A stretch of 15,912 nucleotides of DNA from JBBRYB01 sp038238115 (GTDB lineage Bacteria > Actinomycetota > Actinomycetes > Propionibacteriales > Nocardioidaceae): NCBI GenBank assembly GCA_038238115.1, contig JBBRYB010000061.1:1-15912 (forward strand), written 5' to 3'. The notes beneath the pieces are model-generated. The model was not told the origin of the DNA. It made no database searches and saw nothing but the letters and a program-made list of their open reading frames with translations. Positions within the stretch are counted from its first letter, which is position 1, and each line of letters opens with the position of its first letter. Positions 1-7,289 of the stretch are shown one piece after another. The translations under genes were made by a program, and so were the position numbers.

Positions 1-305
1 AGTGGCCAGTTGTTCGGGTCGAGTGGCCAGTTGTTCGGGTCGAGTGGCCAGTTGTTCGGGTCGAGTGGCCAGTTGTTCGGGTCGAGTGGCCAGTTGTTCG
101 GGTCGAGCGGCCAGTTGTTCGGGTCGAGTGGCCAGTTGTTCCGGAACGGTTGACTCCTCGCGCGGAACAAGTGGCGCCTCGGCCGGAACAAGTGGCGCCT
201 CGGCCGGAACAAGTGGCGCCTCGGCCGGAACAAGTGGCGCCTCGCGAGGAACAAGTGGCGCCTCGCGCGGAACAAGTGACCGCTCGGCCGGAACAATTGA
301 CGCCT
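1..305. repeat. Two converging 21-bp tandem repeat arrays
   Basis: The left array has seven units at exact 21-bp spacing (core GTGGCCAGTTGTTCGGG; TTGTTC begins at 10, 31, 52, 73, 94, 115 and 136). The right array has eight units, also at 21 bp (core GGAACAAGTGGCGCCTCG; GGAAC begins at 143, 164, 185, 206, 227, 248, 269 and 290). The right unit is the reverse complement of the left unit at about 16 of 21 positions, so the arrays face each other around the palindrome GTTCCGGAAC at 138-147. Units in the outer right part are more divergent. The array is cut by the window start. Forward frames translate to heptapeptide repeats only because 21 is a multiple of 3; I see no sign of a real gene. It lies just beyond the 3' end of the acetyltransferase gene. 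Confidence 0.93.
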
Positions 306-332
306 CGGCGAAGGGGGGGAGGGGGTGGGCGC

Positions 333-1163
333 TCAGGCGGGGTTGGGGGCGGAGGTTGGCTCGGCGATGCAGGCGGTCCCGACCCGACGAAAACCGACGC
401 CGGCATAGACGCGGGCCACGTCGTCGGACTGGGCCGAGCAGAAGACGGTGGTGACTCCCCGGTCTATCGCGTCGGTGGCGAGAACATAGGTGACCTGAGC
501 GGCCAGACCACGGCGCCGGAAGGCCGGCAACACCCCGACGCCGGCGATCTCCGCCACCTCACCGACCGCCGCATAGCTGCCGCCGCCCACCGGCCCCATC
601 TCAGCGGCTCCGGCGACGAAGACGCCCGCGACCCTGTTCTCACCCGCGTCGATCCGGGCGGCGAGCAGGTCGTCGACCTGGGCATACTGCGATGCCATGG
701 CAGCGTCGCGCTCGGCGACGCTCTCCGAGCCGGTGGCCGTGCCTGCGTGAGAGAACGCGACAGCGACGGCCGCCCGAGAAGCCGTCAACGTCTCTAGGTC
801 GTCGGTGCCGAGTATGCGAGCGGTGCCGCCATCGCCTCTCGGCTGGCCGTCCAGGACGAGCAACGGGCAGCGGGCAACGTCGACCCCTGTCGACTCGACG
901 GTCTCAGCGAGCCCGGGGATCACCTCGTCCACCCATTCCAGCGCCCGCGGGACTTCGAGCTCCTGCTGGCGGTCGAGAACTCGGCGTACGTCGTCCTGGC
1001 TGATCTCGTCGGCGCCTGCCTCCAGAGCCGGCCGGGCGTACAAGGGCCAACCGGCCTCGGCCACGAACAGCGTGAACGGCCCAACCTCCTCCACCCGCGC
1101 ACGCCGGCGTGGCACGGCGTCGTAGTAGGTCTCCAGTCGCGTGATCAGGTCGTCAGCCGTCAT
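333..1163 (-). CDS. GNAT family N-acetyltransferase
   Basis: A 276-residue protein whose C-terminal half is a GNAT fold. The acetyl-CoA binding motif A is visible at about residues 209-224 (GVGVLPAFRRRGLAAQV, with the R-x-x-G-L-A turn), followed by the usual beta-strand and the 'VYAGVGFRRVG' segment near 252-262. The N-terminal ~130 residues look like the less conserved half of two-part actinobacterial GNAT proteins. The substrate cannot be told; GNATs transfer acetyl from acetyl-CoA to amines of small molecules or proteins. I chose ATG at 1163 because a CATGCT hexamer lies 7 nt upstream, suggesting a leaderless transcript. ATG at 1175 would add four residues. The open frame continues to 2081 but the extra part is the shadow of recO. 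It is divergent from recO with 60 bp between the start codons. Confidence 0.85.
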   Translation of the reverse strand: MTADDLITRLETYYDAVPRRRARVEEVGPFTLFVAEAGWPLYARPALEAGADEISQDDVRRVLDRQQELEVPRALEWVDEVIPGLAETVESTGVDVARCPLLVLDGQPRGDGGTARILGTDDLETLTASRAAVAVAFSHAGTATGSESVAERDAAMASQYAQVDDLLAARIDAGENRVAGVFVAGAAEMGPVGGGSYAAVGEVAEIAGVGVLPAFRRRGLAAQVTYVLATDAIDRGVTTVFCSAQSDDVARVYAGVGFRRVGTACIAEPTSAPNPA

Positions 1164-1170
1164 ATCGCGG

Positions 1171-1176
1171 AGCATG
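1171..1176 (-). promoter_or_regulatory. Possible -10 element of the acetyltransferase gene
   Basis: On the minus strand CATGCT (matching the actinobacterial -10 pattern nAnnnT) ends 7 nt before ATG 1163, compatible with leaderless transcription. No clear -35 is seen. It overlaps the alternative ATG at 1175, so the two start choices exclude each other. Confidence 0.35.
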
Positions 1177-1211
1177 CCATGGCGCAGACCACGCCGCGGC
1201 GGCCGCACGGG

Positions 1212-1217
1212 CACAAT
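1212..1217 (+). promoter_or_regulatory. -10 element of leaderless recO
   Basis: CACAAT ends 6 nt before the GTG start at 1224. This places the transcription start at or beside the first base of the start codon. The same hexamer and spacing occur at the lipoprotein gene (7493-7498). Confidence 0.6.
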
Positions 1218-1223
1218 GGGCTC

Positions 1224-1952
1224 GTGAACCTCTACCGCGACGAGGCCGTCGTGCTGCGCACCCAGAAACTTGGTGAGGCCGACCGGATCATCACATTCCT
1301 GACCCGCAACACCGGACGGATCCGCGCTGTGGGCAAGGGAGTACGCCGGACGAGGTCCAAGTTCGGCTCCCGCCTCGAGCCGTTCATGCATGTCGACGTC
1401 CAGTTCGCCCACGGGCGAACCCTCGAGATCGTGACCCAGGTTGAGACGCTGTCGCCGTTCGGGGAAGCCATTGCGGGCGACTACAGCCGCTACACCGCCG
1501 GCACGGCGATGCTGGAGACCGCCGAGCGCCTCGTCGTGGAGGAGATGGAGCCCGCTGTGCAGCACTACCTGCTGCTCGTCGGCGGCCTGCGGGTGCTCGC
1601 TGCCGGGGAGCGGGAGCCGTCGATGGTGCTCGACTCCTTCCTGCTCCGGTCGCTGGCGGTTGCCGGCTACGCGCCGACGTTCGACGGGTGTGCGCGCTGT
1701 GGAGCACCGGGACCGCACCGCAGCTTCAGTGCCGGGGCGGGGGGCATGTTGTGCGGCAACTGCCGCCTCCCGGGCGCGGCCAATCCGACCCCGGAGACCG
1801 TCGCCCTGCTCGGCGCACTGCTCAGCGGCGACTGGGTGAGCGCAGAAGCCGTGGACCCCAGGTTTCGCAAGCAGGCCAGTGGCATTGTCGCCGCCTACCT
1901 GCATTGGCACCTGGAGCGGAGCCTCCGCTCGCTCATCCACGTCGAGCGCTAG
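1224..1952 (+). CDS. recO: DNA repair protein RecO
   Basis: A 242-residue RecO, the recombination mediator that works with RecR in the RecF pathway to load RecA on SSB-coated gaps. The N-terminal OB-fold is clear ('YRDEAVVLRTQKLGEADRI' at residues 4-22, then 'RAVGKGVRRTRSKFGSRLEPF'). The C-terminal part carries the zinc site C156-x2-C159 ... C177-x2-C180. Length and order match the family. The upstream in-frame ATG at 1179 would add 15 residues without homology; GTG 1224 fits the conserved N-terminus of actinobacterial RecO and sits 6 nt after a -10 hexamer. It is followed after 222 bp by uppS, the standard actinobacterial neighbourhood. The gap contains a strong hairpin, so the two genes may be separately transcribed. 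Confidence 0.95.
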   Translation: MNLYRDEAVVLRTQKLGEADRIITFLTRNTGRIRAVGKGVRRTRSKFGSRLEPFMHVDVQFAHGRTLEIVTQVETLSPFGEAIAGDYSRYTAGTAMLETAERLVVEEMEPAVQHYLLLVGGLRVLAAGEREPSMVLDSFLLRSLAVAGYAPTFDGCARCGAPGPHRSFSAGAGGMLCGNCRLPGAANPTPETVALLGALLSGDWVSAEAVDPRFRKQASGIVAAYLHWHLERSLRSLIHVER

Positions 1953-1975
1953 ACCACAGACGCGCCGGTTTCGGC

Positions 1976-2100
1976 GACGCAGACGCGGTCGCGGTCGCGG
2001 TCGAGTATCCGAACGGCGTGTGTACGTCGGCGGGCACTTCACCGCCTGGGGCGGCCAGCAAAGCGGCCACCTGATCGACATCCAGCCGACACGGGCGCAT
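1976..2100 (+). pseudogene. Possible decayed delta-60-type repeat fragment
   Basis: Two frames in the recO-uppS gap join into one recognisable motif. Codons from 1976 read 'AVAVAVEYPNGV'; codons from 2020 read 'VYVGGHFTAWGGQQSGHLIDI'. Together, with a one-base shift near 2018-2020, they resemble a single blade of the delta-60 / beta-propeller repeats of actinobacterial secreted proteins (pattern: ..V..PNG.VYVGG.FT..GGQ....L..ID). The short length, the frame break and the lack of a start codon suggest a remnant, not a gene. Chance resemblance in GC-rich DNA is possible. Confidence 0.3.
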
Positions 2101-2121
2101 ACCGAGGCGGGGGCCCATCTC

Positions 2122-2153
2122 CCAACCCCGGCGCTTCCCGCGCGGGTGGTTGG
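2122..2153 (+). terminator. Strong hairpin between recO and uppS
   Basis: CCAACC (2122-2127) pairs with GGTTGG (2148-2153), then CC with GG, then GCGC (2131-2134) with GCGC (2140-2143) around a TTCCC loop, about 12 pairs with one bulge and one mismatch. No U-tract follows, as is common for actinobacterial terminators. It lies 21 bp before the uppS start, so it may end recO transcription or act as a 5'-leader structure of uppS. Confidence 0.45.
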
Positions 2154-2174
2154 TATGCGGCCTGGTCAGGTGCC

Positions 2175-2927
2175 ATGGTGAGCAGCGTGACCGAGCAGCC
2201 GTTTGCGCACCCGCCGGACGTTCCACGCGAGCTCGTACCCCGGCATGTGGCAGTGATCATGGACGGCAACGGCCGGTGGGCGGCCGAGCGTGGCCTGCCC
2301 AGGACTGCTGGTCACCAACGGGGCGAGGCTGCCCTCTTCGACGTCGTGGTCGGCGCCATCGAGGCCAAGGTGACGTGCATCTCGGCGTACGCCTTCTCGA
2401 CCGAGAACTGGCGGCGCTCGCCCGACGAGGTCCGTTTCCTGATGGGCTTCAACCGCGACGTGATCCGCCGACGTCGAGATGAGATGCACGCGATGGGGGT
2501 GCGGGTCCGGTGGGCCGGCCGGCGCCCGCGGCTGTGGGCGTCGGTGGTCCGCGAGCTCGAGGTCGCGGAGGAGCTCACCCGACACAACGACGTGCTCACG
2601 CTGACGATGTGCGTCAACTACGGCGGCCGCGCGGAGCTCGCCGATGCGGCGCGAGAGCTGGCCCGGCAGGCGGTTGCCGGTCGCATCAGTGCCGACAGGA
2701 TCGACGAGCGCTCGTTCGCTCGTGCGCTCTACGTGCCGGAGCTGCCCGATGTCGACATGGTGCTGCGCACGTCCGGAGAGCAGCGATTCAGCAACTTCAT
2801 GTTGTGGCAGTCGGCGTACGCCGAGATGGTGTTCATGAACGTGCTGTGGCCCGACGTTGACCGCACCACCTTGTTCGAGGCGATTGACATCTACGCGAGG
2901 CGAGACCGGCGCTACGGCTCGGCGTAG
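2175..2927 (+). CDS. uppS: Polyprenyl diphosphate synthase (cis-prenyltransferase)
   Basis: A 250-residue cis-prenyltransferase that condenses isopentenyl diphosphate units onto an allylic diphosphate to build the lipid carrier used in cell-wall and glycan synthesis. Visible family motifs are 'VIMDGNGRWA' (catalytic Asp30), 'AYAFSTENWRR' (about 71-81), 'VNYGGRAEL' (148-155) and 'RTSGEQRFSNFMLWQSAYAE' (198-217), which includes the diphosphate-binding Arg198, Arg204 and Ser206 and the metal-binding Glu217. One small departure is Ser at 200 where many homologues have Gly (RTGGEQR). The position next to recO matches the actinobacterial long-chain (decaprenyl or undecaprenyl) enzyme; product length is inferred from that, not seen. 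ATG 2175 is preceded by only a weak AGG ribosome-binding sequence; GTG 2178 is an alternative. Confidence 0.94.
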   Translation: MVSSVTEQPFAHPPDVPRELVPRHVAVIMDGNGRWAAERGLPRTAGHQRGEAALFDVVVGAIEAKVTCISAYAFSTENWRRSPDEVRFLMGFNRDVIRRRRDEMHAMGVRVRWAGRRPRLWASVVRELEVAEELTRHNDVLTLTMCVNYGGRAELADAARELARQAVAGRISADRIDERSFARALYVPELPDVDMVLRTSGEQRFSNFMLWQSAYAEMVFMNVLWPDVDRTTLFEAIDIYARRDRRYGSA

Positions 2928-2960
2928 GTTCGGCCGCCCCGGTGCGACGCGCACCCCCAT

Positions 2961-2966
2961 TAGGCT
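2961..2966 (+). promoter_or_regulatory. -10 element of leaderless PH-domain gene
   Basis: TAGGCT ends 6 nt before the GTG at 2973, placing the transcription start at the start codon. No clear -35 hexamer is visible. Confidence 0.6.
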
Positions 2967-2972
2967 GACAGG

Positions 2973-3491
2973 GTGAGGGACCTGACCGCAGACGCGCTGT
3001 TCATGGACCCGTCGCTGGAGTGGAGCCGGGTGTCACCGAAGCTCGTCACGGAACGGCGGTTGGCCTGGTCCGTGCTGCTGCTCGTCCCGGTCGGGCTGCT
3101 CGTCCTGGGCGGCGTGCTGGGGGGCACGGGAACGGCGAGCTTGTGGCCGTTCGCGCTCGCGGCGGCCGTTGTGTCTGCGGCCCTGGCTGCCGGCTGGTTC
3201 CTCGTCATCCCCCGGGCGGTGGCCTCGTGGCGGTATGCCGAGCGCGAACAGGATCTGCTGGTGCGGCGCGGACGGCTGATCCGTCGGCTCACGGTCGTGC
3301 CCTATGGCCGCATGCAGGTCATCGAGGTCAGCGCCAACCCGGTCTCGCAGCGCCTGGGCATCGCCACCGTCACCCTCGTCACGGCGTCGGCCAACACCGA
3401 TGCGCGCATCCCGGGCGTCCCGGAGGACACGGCGCACGCCCTGCGTGACCGGCTTGCCGCCAAGGGCGAAGCGTCAGCGGCCGGCTTGTGA
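2973..3491 (+). CDS. Bacterial PH-domain membrane protein (YdbS-like)
   Basis: A 172-residue protein with two hydrophobic segments (about residues 31-50 and 57-79) forming a membrane hairpin, then a bacterial pleckstrin-homology (bPH2, formerly DUF304) domain at about 85-165. The core 'RRGRLIRRLTVVPYGRMQVIEVSANPVSQRLGIATVTLVTA' region (100-138) is the family signature: a strand pair, then 'VPYxRMQ', then 'QRLGIATV'. YdbS/YdbT pairs are membrane proteins; their biochemical role is not well established. The GTG start follows a -10 hexamer at leaderless spacing. Its stop overlaps the start of the next gene (GTGA at 3488-3491), so the two are translationally coupled and probably form a complex. 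Confidence 0.85.
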   Translation: MRDLTADALFMDPSLEWSRVSPKLVTERRLAWSVLLLVPVGLLVLGGVLGGTGTASLWPFALAAAVVSAALAAGWFLVIPRAVASWRYAEREQDLLVRRGRLIRRLTVVPYGRMQVIEVSANPVSQRLGIATVTLVTASANTDARIPGVPEDTAHALRDRLAAKGEASAAGL

Positions 3492-4957
3492 GCACTGCGC
3501 GCGCCGAGGCTGAGGACGGCATCGCGGCCGCGCGTGACGCCACGGAGCTGACCCGCCTGCACCCGCTGACCCCGGTGCTCCGCTCGTGGCGGCTGATCGG
3601 TGGCGCGGGCGCCATCGGCTTCGGCGTCTTCCGCGACGAGATCGACAAGCTCAGGTGGGTATGGCGGGCGCTGCACGGCGAGGTGGAGTTCACCGTGCTG
3701 ATGCAGGGCGCGGGAGTGCTGCTGGTGGTCGCACTGGTCGCCCTGACCGCGGGCTGGTTGTCCTGGCGCGTCACCGGCTACGCCATCGTGACAGACGCAA
3801 CGGGGACTAGCACCCTGCGGTACCACCGCGGTTTCTTCGTGAAGCAGCGACGCCAGGTGCGACTGAACCGGGTGCAGTCCGTCGACGTCAACCAGCCACT
3901 CGTGCCCCGGCTGTGTGGGCTGGCGGCGGTGCAGCTCGACATGGCGGCTGGTGAGGACGCGTCCGTCAACCTGGCCTACGTACGCCGCCGGGACGCGTGG
4001 TCGCTGCGCGAGGAGATCCTGCGGCATACCGCCGGCGGCCCTTCGCCGGCAACCGCCAGCGCGACCGAGCCCCCGTTGGACACGGTCGTCGCCCAGATCT
4101 CGACGCCACACCTGGTCAAGGCCAACCTGCTCGACGGCGTCGTCGCGTGGGTGATCGCTGTGCTCTGGCTCGTGGGGCTCGTCGTGGTGGCAGTCGTGTG
4201 GGGGGCCGGCGCCCTGCTCGCCGCGCTGTCCGGGATCGTGCCGGTGTCAATCGCGATCTTCGCACAGACCAGGCGGCAGGTCCTGTCGATGATGCGCGAC
4301 GCCAACTTCACCCTCTTCCGGACGCCGGCCGGCATCCGCGTCAGCTCGGGGCTGACGTCGACGATCAACCGCACCATCGACTTCGACCGCATCCAGGGCA
4401 TCCGGCTGCTCGAGCCCTACCTGTGGAGGCGGTTCGGCTGGGCGCGCGTCATGGTGGACATCGCCGGCGGCAAGGGGGACGGCGAACAAGGCGCCTCACT
4501 GATGCCGGTCGCCGACCGCGCCCATGCGCTCGCCCTCATCGCGCAGGTCAGCGGTGCCCACCTCGACGAGGCACCCTATGTCGCCCCCGGCGAGCAGGCG
4601 CGCAAGCTCGACCCGCTCGGTTGGCGCTACCTCGGCGTCGGCCTGCTCGAGGACGGCGTGGTACGGCGGCAGGGGCGCTGGCGTCGCTCGACGTCCTACG
4701 TGCCCTATGCCCGGGTGCAGAGCGTGACCGCACAACAAGGGTGGCTGCAGCGCCGGTGGCAGCTGGCGACCGTGCACCTGGACCTTCCTACCGGCGCCGA
4801 GAGGTGGACGGCACAACATCGTGGCTTCACGGATGCGGCCGGGCTCGTGCAGGAACTGGGACGTCAGGCACGCGAGCACCGCCTCTTGCCCGGTGGCCGG
4901 GGTGCGAGGCGAGAAGTCGAGGACATCGGCAGGACGCCCGAGGCTCAGCTCGGCTGA
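3488..4957 (+). CDS. Bacterial PH-domain membrane protein (YdbT-like)
   Basis: A 489-residue protein with three bPH2 domains at about 98-180, 270-352 and 380-455. Each shows the 'G(F/L)(F/T)... RVQSV / RIQGI / RVQSV' core followed by a 'R.(G/W)...V.(L/M)D' strand. Transmembrane segments lie at about 70-93 and as a pair at 213-237 and 240-260, which is the usual YdbT layout. The GTG start overlaps the stop of the upstream PH gene by 4 bp (GTGA), so expression is coupled. The function of the pair is unknown; in the family they are envelope proteins. It ends 34 bp from the convergent DUF6703-like gene. Confidence 0.85.
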   Translation: MSTARAEAEDGIAAARDATELTRLHPLTPVLRSWRLIGGAGAIGFGVFRDEIDKLRWVWRALHGEVEFTVLMQGAGVLLVVALVALTAGWLSWRVTGYAIVTDATGTSTLRYHRGFFVKQRRQVRLNRVQSVDVNQPLVPRLCGLAAVQLDMAAGEDASVNLAYVRRRDAWSLREEILRHTAGGPSPATASATEPPLDTVVAQISTPHLVKANLLDGVVAWVIAVLWLVGLVVVAVVWGAGALLAALSGIVPVSIAIFAQTRRQVLSMMRDANFTLFRTPAGIRVSSGLTSTINRTIDFDRIQGIRLLEPYLWRRFGWARVMVDIAGGKGDGEQGASLMPVADRAHALALIAQVSGAHLDEAPYVAPGEQARKLDPLGWRYLGVGLLEDGVVRRQGRWRRSTSYVPYARVQSVTAQQGWLQRRWQLATVHLDLPTGAERWTAQHRGFTDAAGLVQELGRQAREHRLLPGGRGARREVEDIGRTPEAQLG

Positions 4958-4991
4958 CCCCGCGACCAGGCGTGGCGCGGATCGGGTTCGG

Positions 4992-5348
4992 TCAGAGCCA
5001 GCCCGTTATCCGGCCCAGCGCCGAACCCAGGACGACCACGATCATCAGCGTTCGCGTCAGCCGGCCGCGCAAATCGAGGACCGGCCAGGAGATGAACGCC
5101 AGCCAGCAGACGAAGACAGCGATGACGCCGAGCGCTGCGAGCGCATAGGGCAGCGGAGCAGCCAGACCCACCAACATGAGCACGAGCATGGCGCCGGGGA
5201 CGACGAGCGGCGGCAGTCGAGACATCCGGACCAGCACCGTTCGGCTGCGCTGGCCAATCACCTGTCGGGAACCGCCGGCTGCGCCAGCGGCGCTCCCCGA
5301 CGCACGCGTCGCCGGGTTTCCGGAGCGACGAGGATCACGGCTCACCAT
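4992..5348 (-). CDS. Small three-helix membrane protein (DUF6703-like)
   Basis: A 118-residue protein. A basic, Gly/Ala-rich cytoplasmic N-terminus (1-45, ending 'VRMSRLPPLVV') is followed by three likely transmembrane helices at about 46-64, 67-90 and 100-116. The 'LLVRMSRLP' type segment plus three helices resembles an actinobacterial family of unknown function (DUF6703); I recall this from family pattern, not a search. ATG 5348 is chosen because TATCCT ends exactly 6 nt upstream on the minus strand. It is divergent from the monooxygenase-like gene at 5448 and convergent with the PH-domain operon. No function can be assigned. Confidence 0.75.
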   Translation of the reverse strand: MVSRDPRRSGNPATRASGSAAGAAGGSRQVIGQRSRTVLVRMSRLPPLVVPGAMLVLMLVGLAAPLPYALAALGVIAVFVCWLAFISWPVLDLRGRLTRTLMIVVVLGSALGRITGWL

Positions 5349-5354
5349 CCCGAC

Positions 5355-5360
5355 AGGATA
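5355..5360 (-). promoter_or_regulatory. -10 element of leaderless small membrane protein
   Basis: TATCCT on the minus strand, a near-consensus TAnnnT, ends 6 nt before the ATG at 5348. Confidence 0.65.
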
Positions 5361-5447
5361 ACGTCGTGCGCCGCCTCCACTGTCGGCCGGCGTGCCGTAG
5401 GTGAAGCCACAGGGATGGGGCGGCCTCGCTTGGTGGAGACTGGGCGG

Positions 5448-5783
5448 GTGCAGGTGCTCTCAAGGTTTCGCTATGACGCGGACCTGACCGAACGTGCGCA
5501 CACCGAGCTCGAGTCCTGCCTCAACCAGCTGTCGATGCAACCTGGCTTCGTGCGCGGGACCGTTGGCCGGGCGATGGACGATCCCACGATGTGGGTGCTG
5601 GCGACGACCTGGGAGCACGTCGGCGCCTACCGCCGGGCGCTGTCGTCGTACGAGATCAAGGCTCACGTGGTGCCAGTGCTGGCGTACGCCGTCGACGAGC
5701 CGTCGGCATACGAGATCATCGTCGGTGAGGGCGCGACCGTGCCGAACGAAGCCAGACTCAGAGGCGACAAGCTGGACGGGTAG
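5448..5783 (+). CDS. Antibiotic biosynthesis monooxygenase (ABM) fold protein
   Basis: A 111-residue protein with the single dimeric alpha+beta barrel of the ABM family: 'VQVLSRFRY' first strand, helix at about 12-28, 'QPGFVRGTVGRAMDDPTMWVL' (31-51; the turn and strand typical of the fold), 'TTWEHVGAYRRAL' helix, and a C-terminal strand. Family members include small oxygenases and heme-degrading enzymes, but many actinobacterial copies have no known substrate. GTG 5448 is preferred because GGAG lies 9 nt upstream and the fold starts at once; ATG 5415 would add 11 residues. It is 63 bp upstream of glyS, and its TAG stop is also the first half of a likely glyS -10 element. Confidence 0.78.
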   Translation: MQVLSRFRYDADLTERAHTELESCLNQLSMQPGFVRGTVGRAMDDPTMWVLATTWEHVGAYRRALSSYEIKAHVVPVLAYAVDEPSAYEIIVGEGATVPNEARLRGDKLDG

Positions 5784-5786
5784 CCT
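5781..5786 (+). promoter_or_regulatory. Probable -10 element of glyS
   Basis: TAGCCT overlaps the TAG stop of the upstream gene. It predicts a start of transcription at about 5793, giving a leader of about 54 nt to GTG 5847. An in-frame TTG sits exactly 6 nt after the hexamer at 5793, so a leaderless longer GlyRS is also possible. Confidence 0.45.
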
Positions 5787-5846
5787 AGAGGTTTGCTGCC
5801 CGATCTTGGGAGCACGCCGCCGACCGCCAGCCGGATGGAGAACCTC

Positions 5847-7229
5847 GTGGCCGCCTCAGCCATCGACAAAGTCGTAAGCCTGTGCAAGCGCAGGGGATTT
5901 GTCTACCCCTGTGGAGAGATCTACGGGGGCACCCGCTCCGCCTGGGACTACGGCCCGCTCGGCGTCGAGCTGAAGGAGAACATCAAGCGCCAGTGGTGGC
6001 GCTCCATGGTGACCTCGCGCGACGACGTTGTCGGCCTCGACTCGTCGGTGATCCTCCCGACGAAGACGTGGGAGGCATCCGGCCATTTGGCCGCCTTCAC
6101 CGACCCGCTCACGGAGTGCCAGAGCTGCCATAAACGGTTCCGGGCCGACCACCTCGAGGAGGAGTTCGAGGAGCGCAAGGGGCGGCCGCCCCACAACGGG
6201 CTGGCCGAGATCACCTGTCTGAACTGCGGGACCCGCGGCGCCTGGACCGAGCCCCGGCCGTTCAACGGCATGCTGAAGACGTATCTGGGCGTTGTGGAGG
6301 ACGAGTGCGGGCTGCACTATCTGCGCCCCGAAACCGCGCAGGGCATCTTCCTCAACTTCATCAACGTGATGAACTCAGCGCGCAAGAAGCCGCCTTTCGG
6401 CGTTGGACAGATGGGCAAGGCGTTCCGCAACGAGATCACGCCGGGCAACTTCATCTTCCGGACCCGCGAGTTCGAGATGATGGAGATGGAGTTCTTCGTC
6501 GAGCCGGGGACCGACGAGGCGTGGCACCAGACCTGGATCGACCTGCGCACCGACTGGTACGTCGATCTGGGCATCAGCCGCGACAACCTGCGCCACTTCG
6601 AGCACCCGGCGGACAAGCGCTCCCACTACTCGACCCGGACCGTCGACATCGAATACCGCTTCGGCTTCACCGGCTCGGAGTGGGGCGAGCTCGAGGGGAT
6701 CGCCAACCGCACCGACTTCGACCTCAAGCAGCACTCGGAGTTCTCGGGGCAGGACCTGTCCTACTTCGACCAGGCGAGCGGTGAGCGCTGGTTCCCCTAC
6801 GTCATCGAGCCGGCCGCGGGCGCGACCCGCTCACTGATGGCGTTCCTCGTCGACGCCTACGCCGAGGACGAGGCCCCCAATGCCAAGGGCGGGATCGACA
6901 AACGCACAGTGCTTCGGCTCGACCCGCGGCTCGCGCCGGTCAAGGTCGCCGTGCTGCCGCTGTCCCGCAACTCTGATCTGTCCCCCAAGGCCAAAGACCT
7001 GGCCGCGGAGCTGCGATCGTGCTGGAACGTCGACTTCGACGACGCGGGCGCGATCGGGCGGCGCTACCGCCGTCAGGACGAGATCGGTACGCCGTACTGC
7101 GTCACAGTCGACTTCGAGAGCCTCGACGACGATGCGGCGACCGTGCGTGAGCGCGACACCATGAAGCAGGAGCGGGTCAGCCTCGACCAGGTCAAGAGCT
7201 ACTTCGCCGAGCGGCTGATCGGCTGTTGA
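5847..7229 (+). CDS. glyS: Glycyl-tRNA synthetase (alpha2 type)
   Basis: A 460-residue class II glycyl-tRNA synthetase that charges tRNA-Gly. Signatures are 'KRRGFVYPCGEIYGG' at 14-28, 'AWDYGPLGVELKENIKRQWW' at 32-51, a zinc site C91-x2-C94 ... C124-x2-C127, motif 2 'FRNEITPGNFIFRTREFE' at 193-210, motif 3 region 'YVIEPAAGATRSLMAFLVDAY', and the anticodon-binding C-terminus with 'DDAGAIGRRYRRQDEIGTP'. It matches actinobacterial homologues along its whole length. GTG 5847 has GGAG 6 nt upstream and fits the usual N-terminus; ATG 5835 (+4 residues) and TTG 5793 (+18 residues) are in-frame alternatives. The retained zinc-binding cysteines are a variable feature of the family. Confidence 0.96.
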   Translation: MAASAIDKVVSLCKRRGFVYPCGEIYGGTRSAWDYGPLGVELKENIKRQWWRSMVTSRDDVVGLDSSVILPTKTWEASGHLAAFTDPLTECQSCHKRFRADHLEEEFEERKGRPPHNGLAEITCLNCGTRGAWTEPRPFNGMLKTYLGVVEDECGLHYLRPETAQGIFLNFINVMNSARKKPPFGVGQMGKAFRNEITPGNFIFRTREFEMMEMEFFVEPGTDEAWHQTWIDLRTDWYVDLGISRDNLRHFEHPADKRSHYSTRTVDIEYRFGFTGSEWGELEGIANRTDFDLKQHSEFSGQDLSYFDQASGERWFPYVIEPAAGATRSLMAFLVDAYAEDEAPNAKGGIDKRTVLRLDPRLAPVKVAVLPLSRNSDLSPKAKDLAAELRSCWNVDFDDAGAIGRRYRRQDEIGTPYCVTVDFESLDDDAATVRERDTMKQERVSLDQVKSYFAERLIGC

Positions 7230-7289
7230 CCTCCCCCTCGCCTCGCCCCGCAGCCGCGGCCCTGCTGCCGTGTCCGTTTTGTCCGCTTC

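Noticed and set aside
1..305. CRISPR array
   Set aside because: The units are contiguous with no unique spacers, and half are inverted.
2..454. 150-residue ORF of heptapeptide repeats (ASCSGRV / TSGASAG)
   Set aside because: It is the translation of a 21-bp tandem array; the amino-acid repeat changes completely where the array inverts, and the other frames are equally open.
1164..2081. N-terminal extension of the minus-strand acetyltransferase frame (to 582 residues)
   Set aside because: It lies opposite recO, whose protein is well conserved; the extension has no domain and the promoter sits at 1171-1176.
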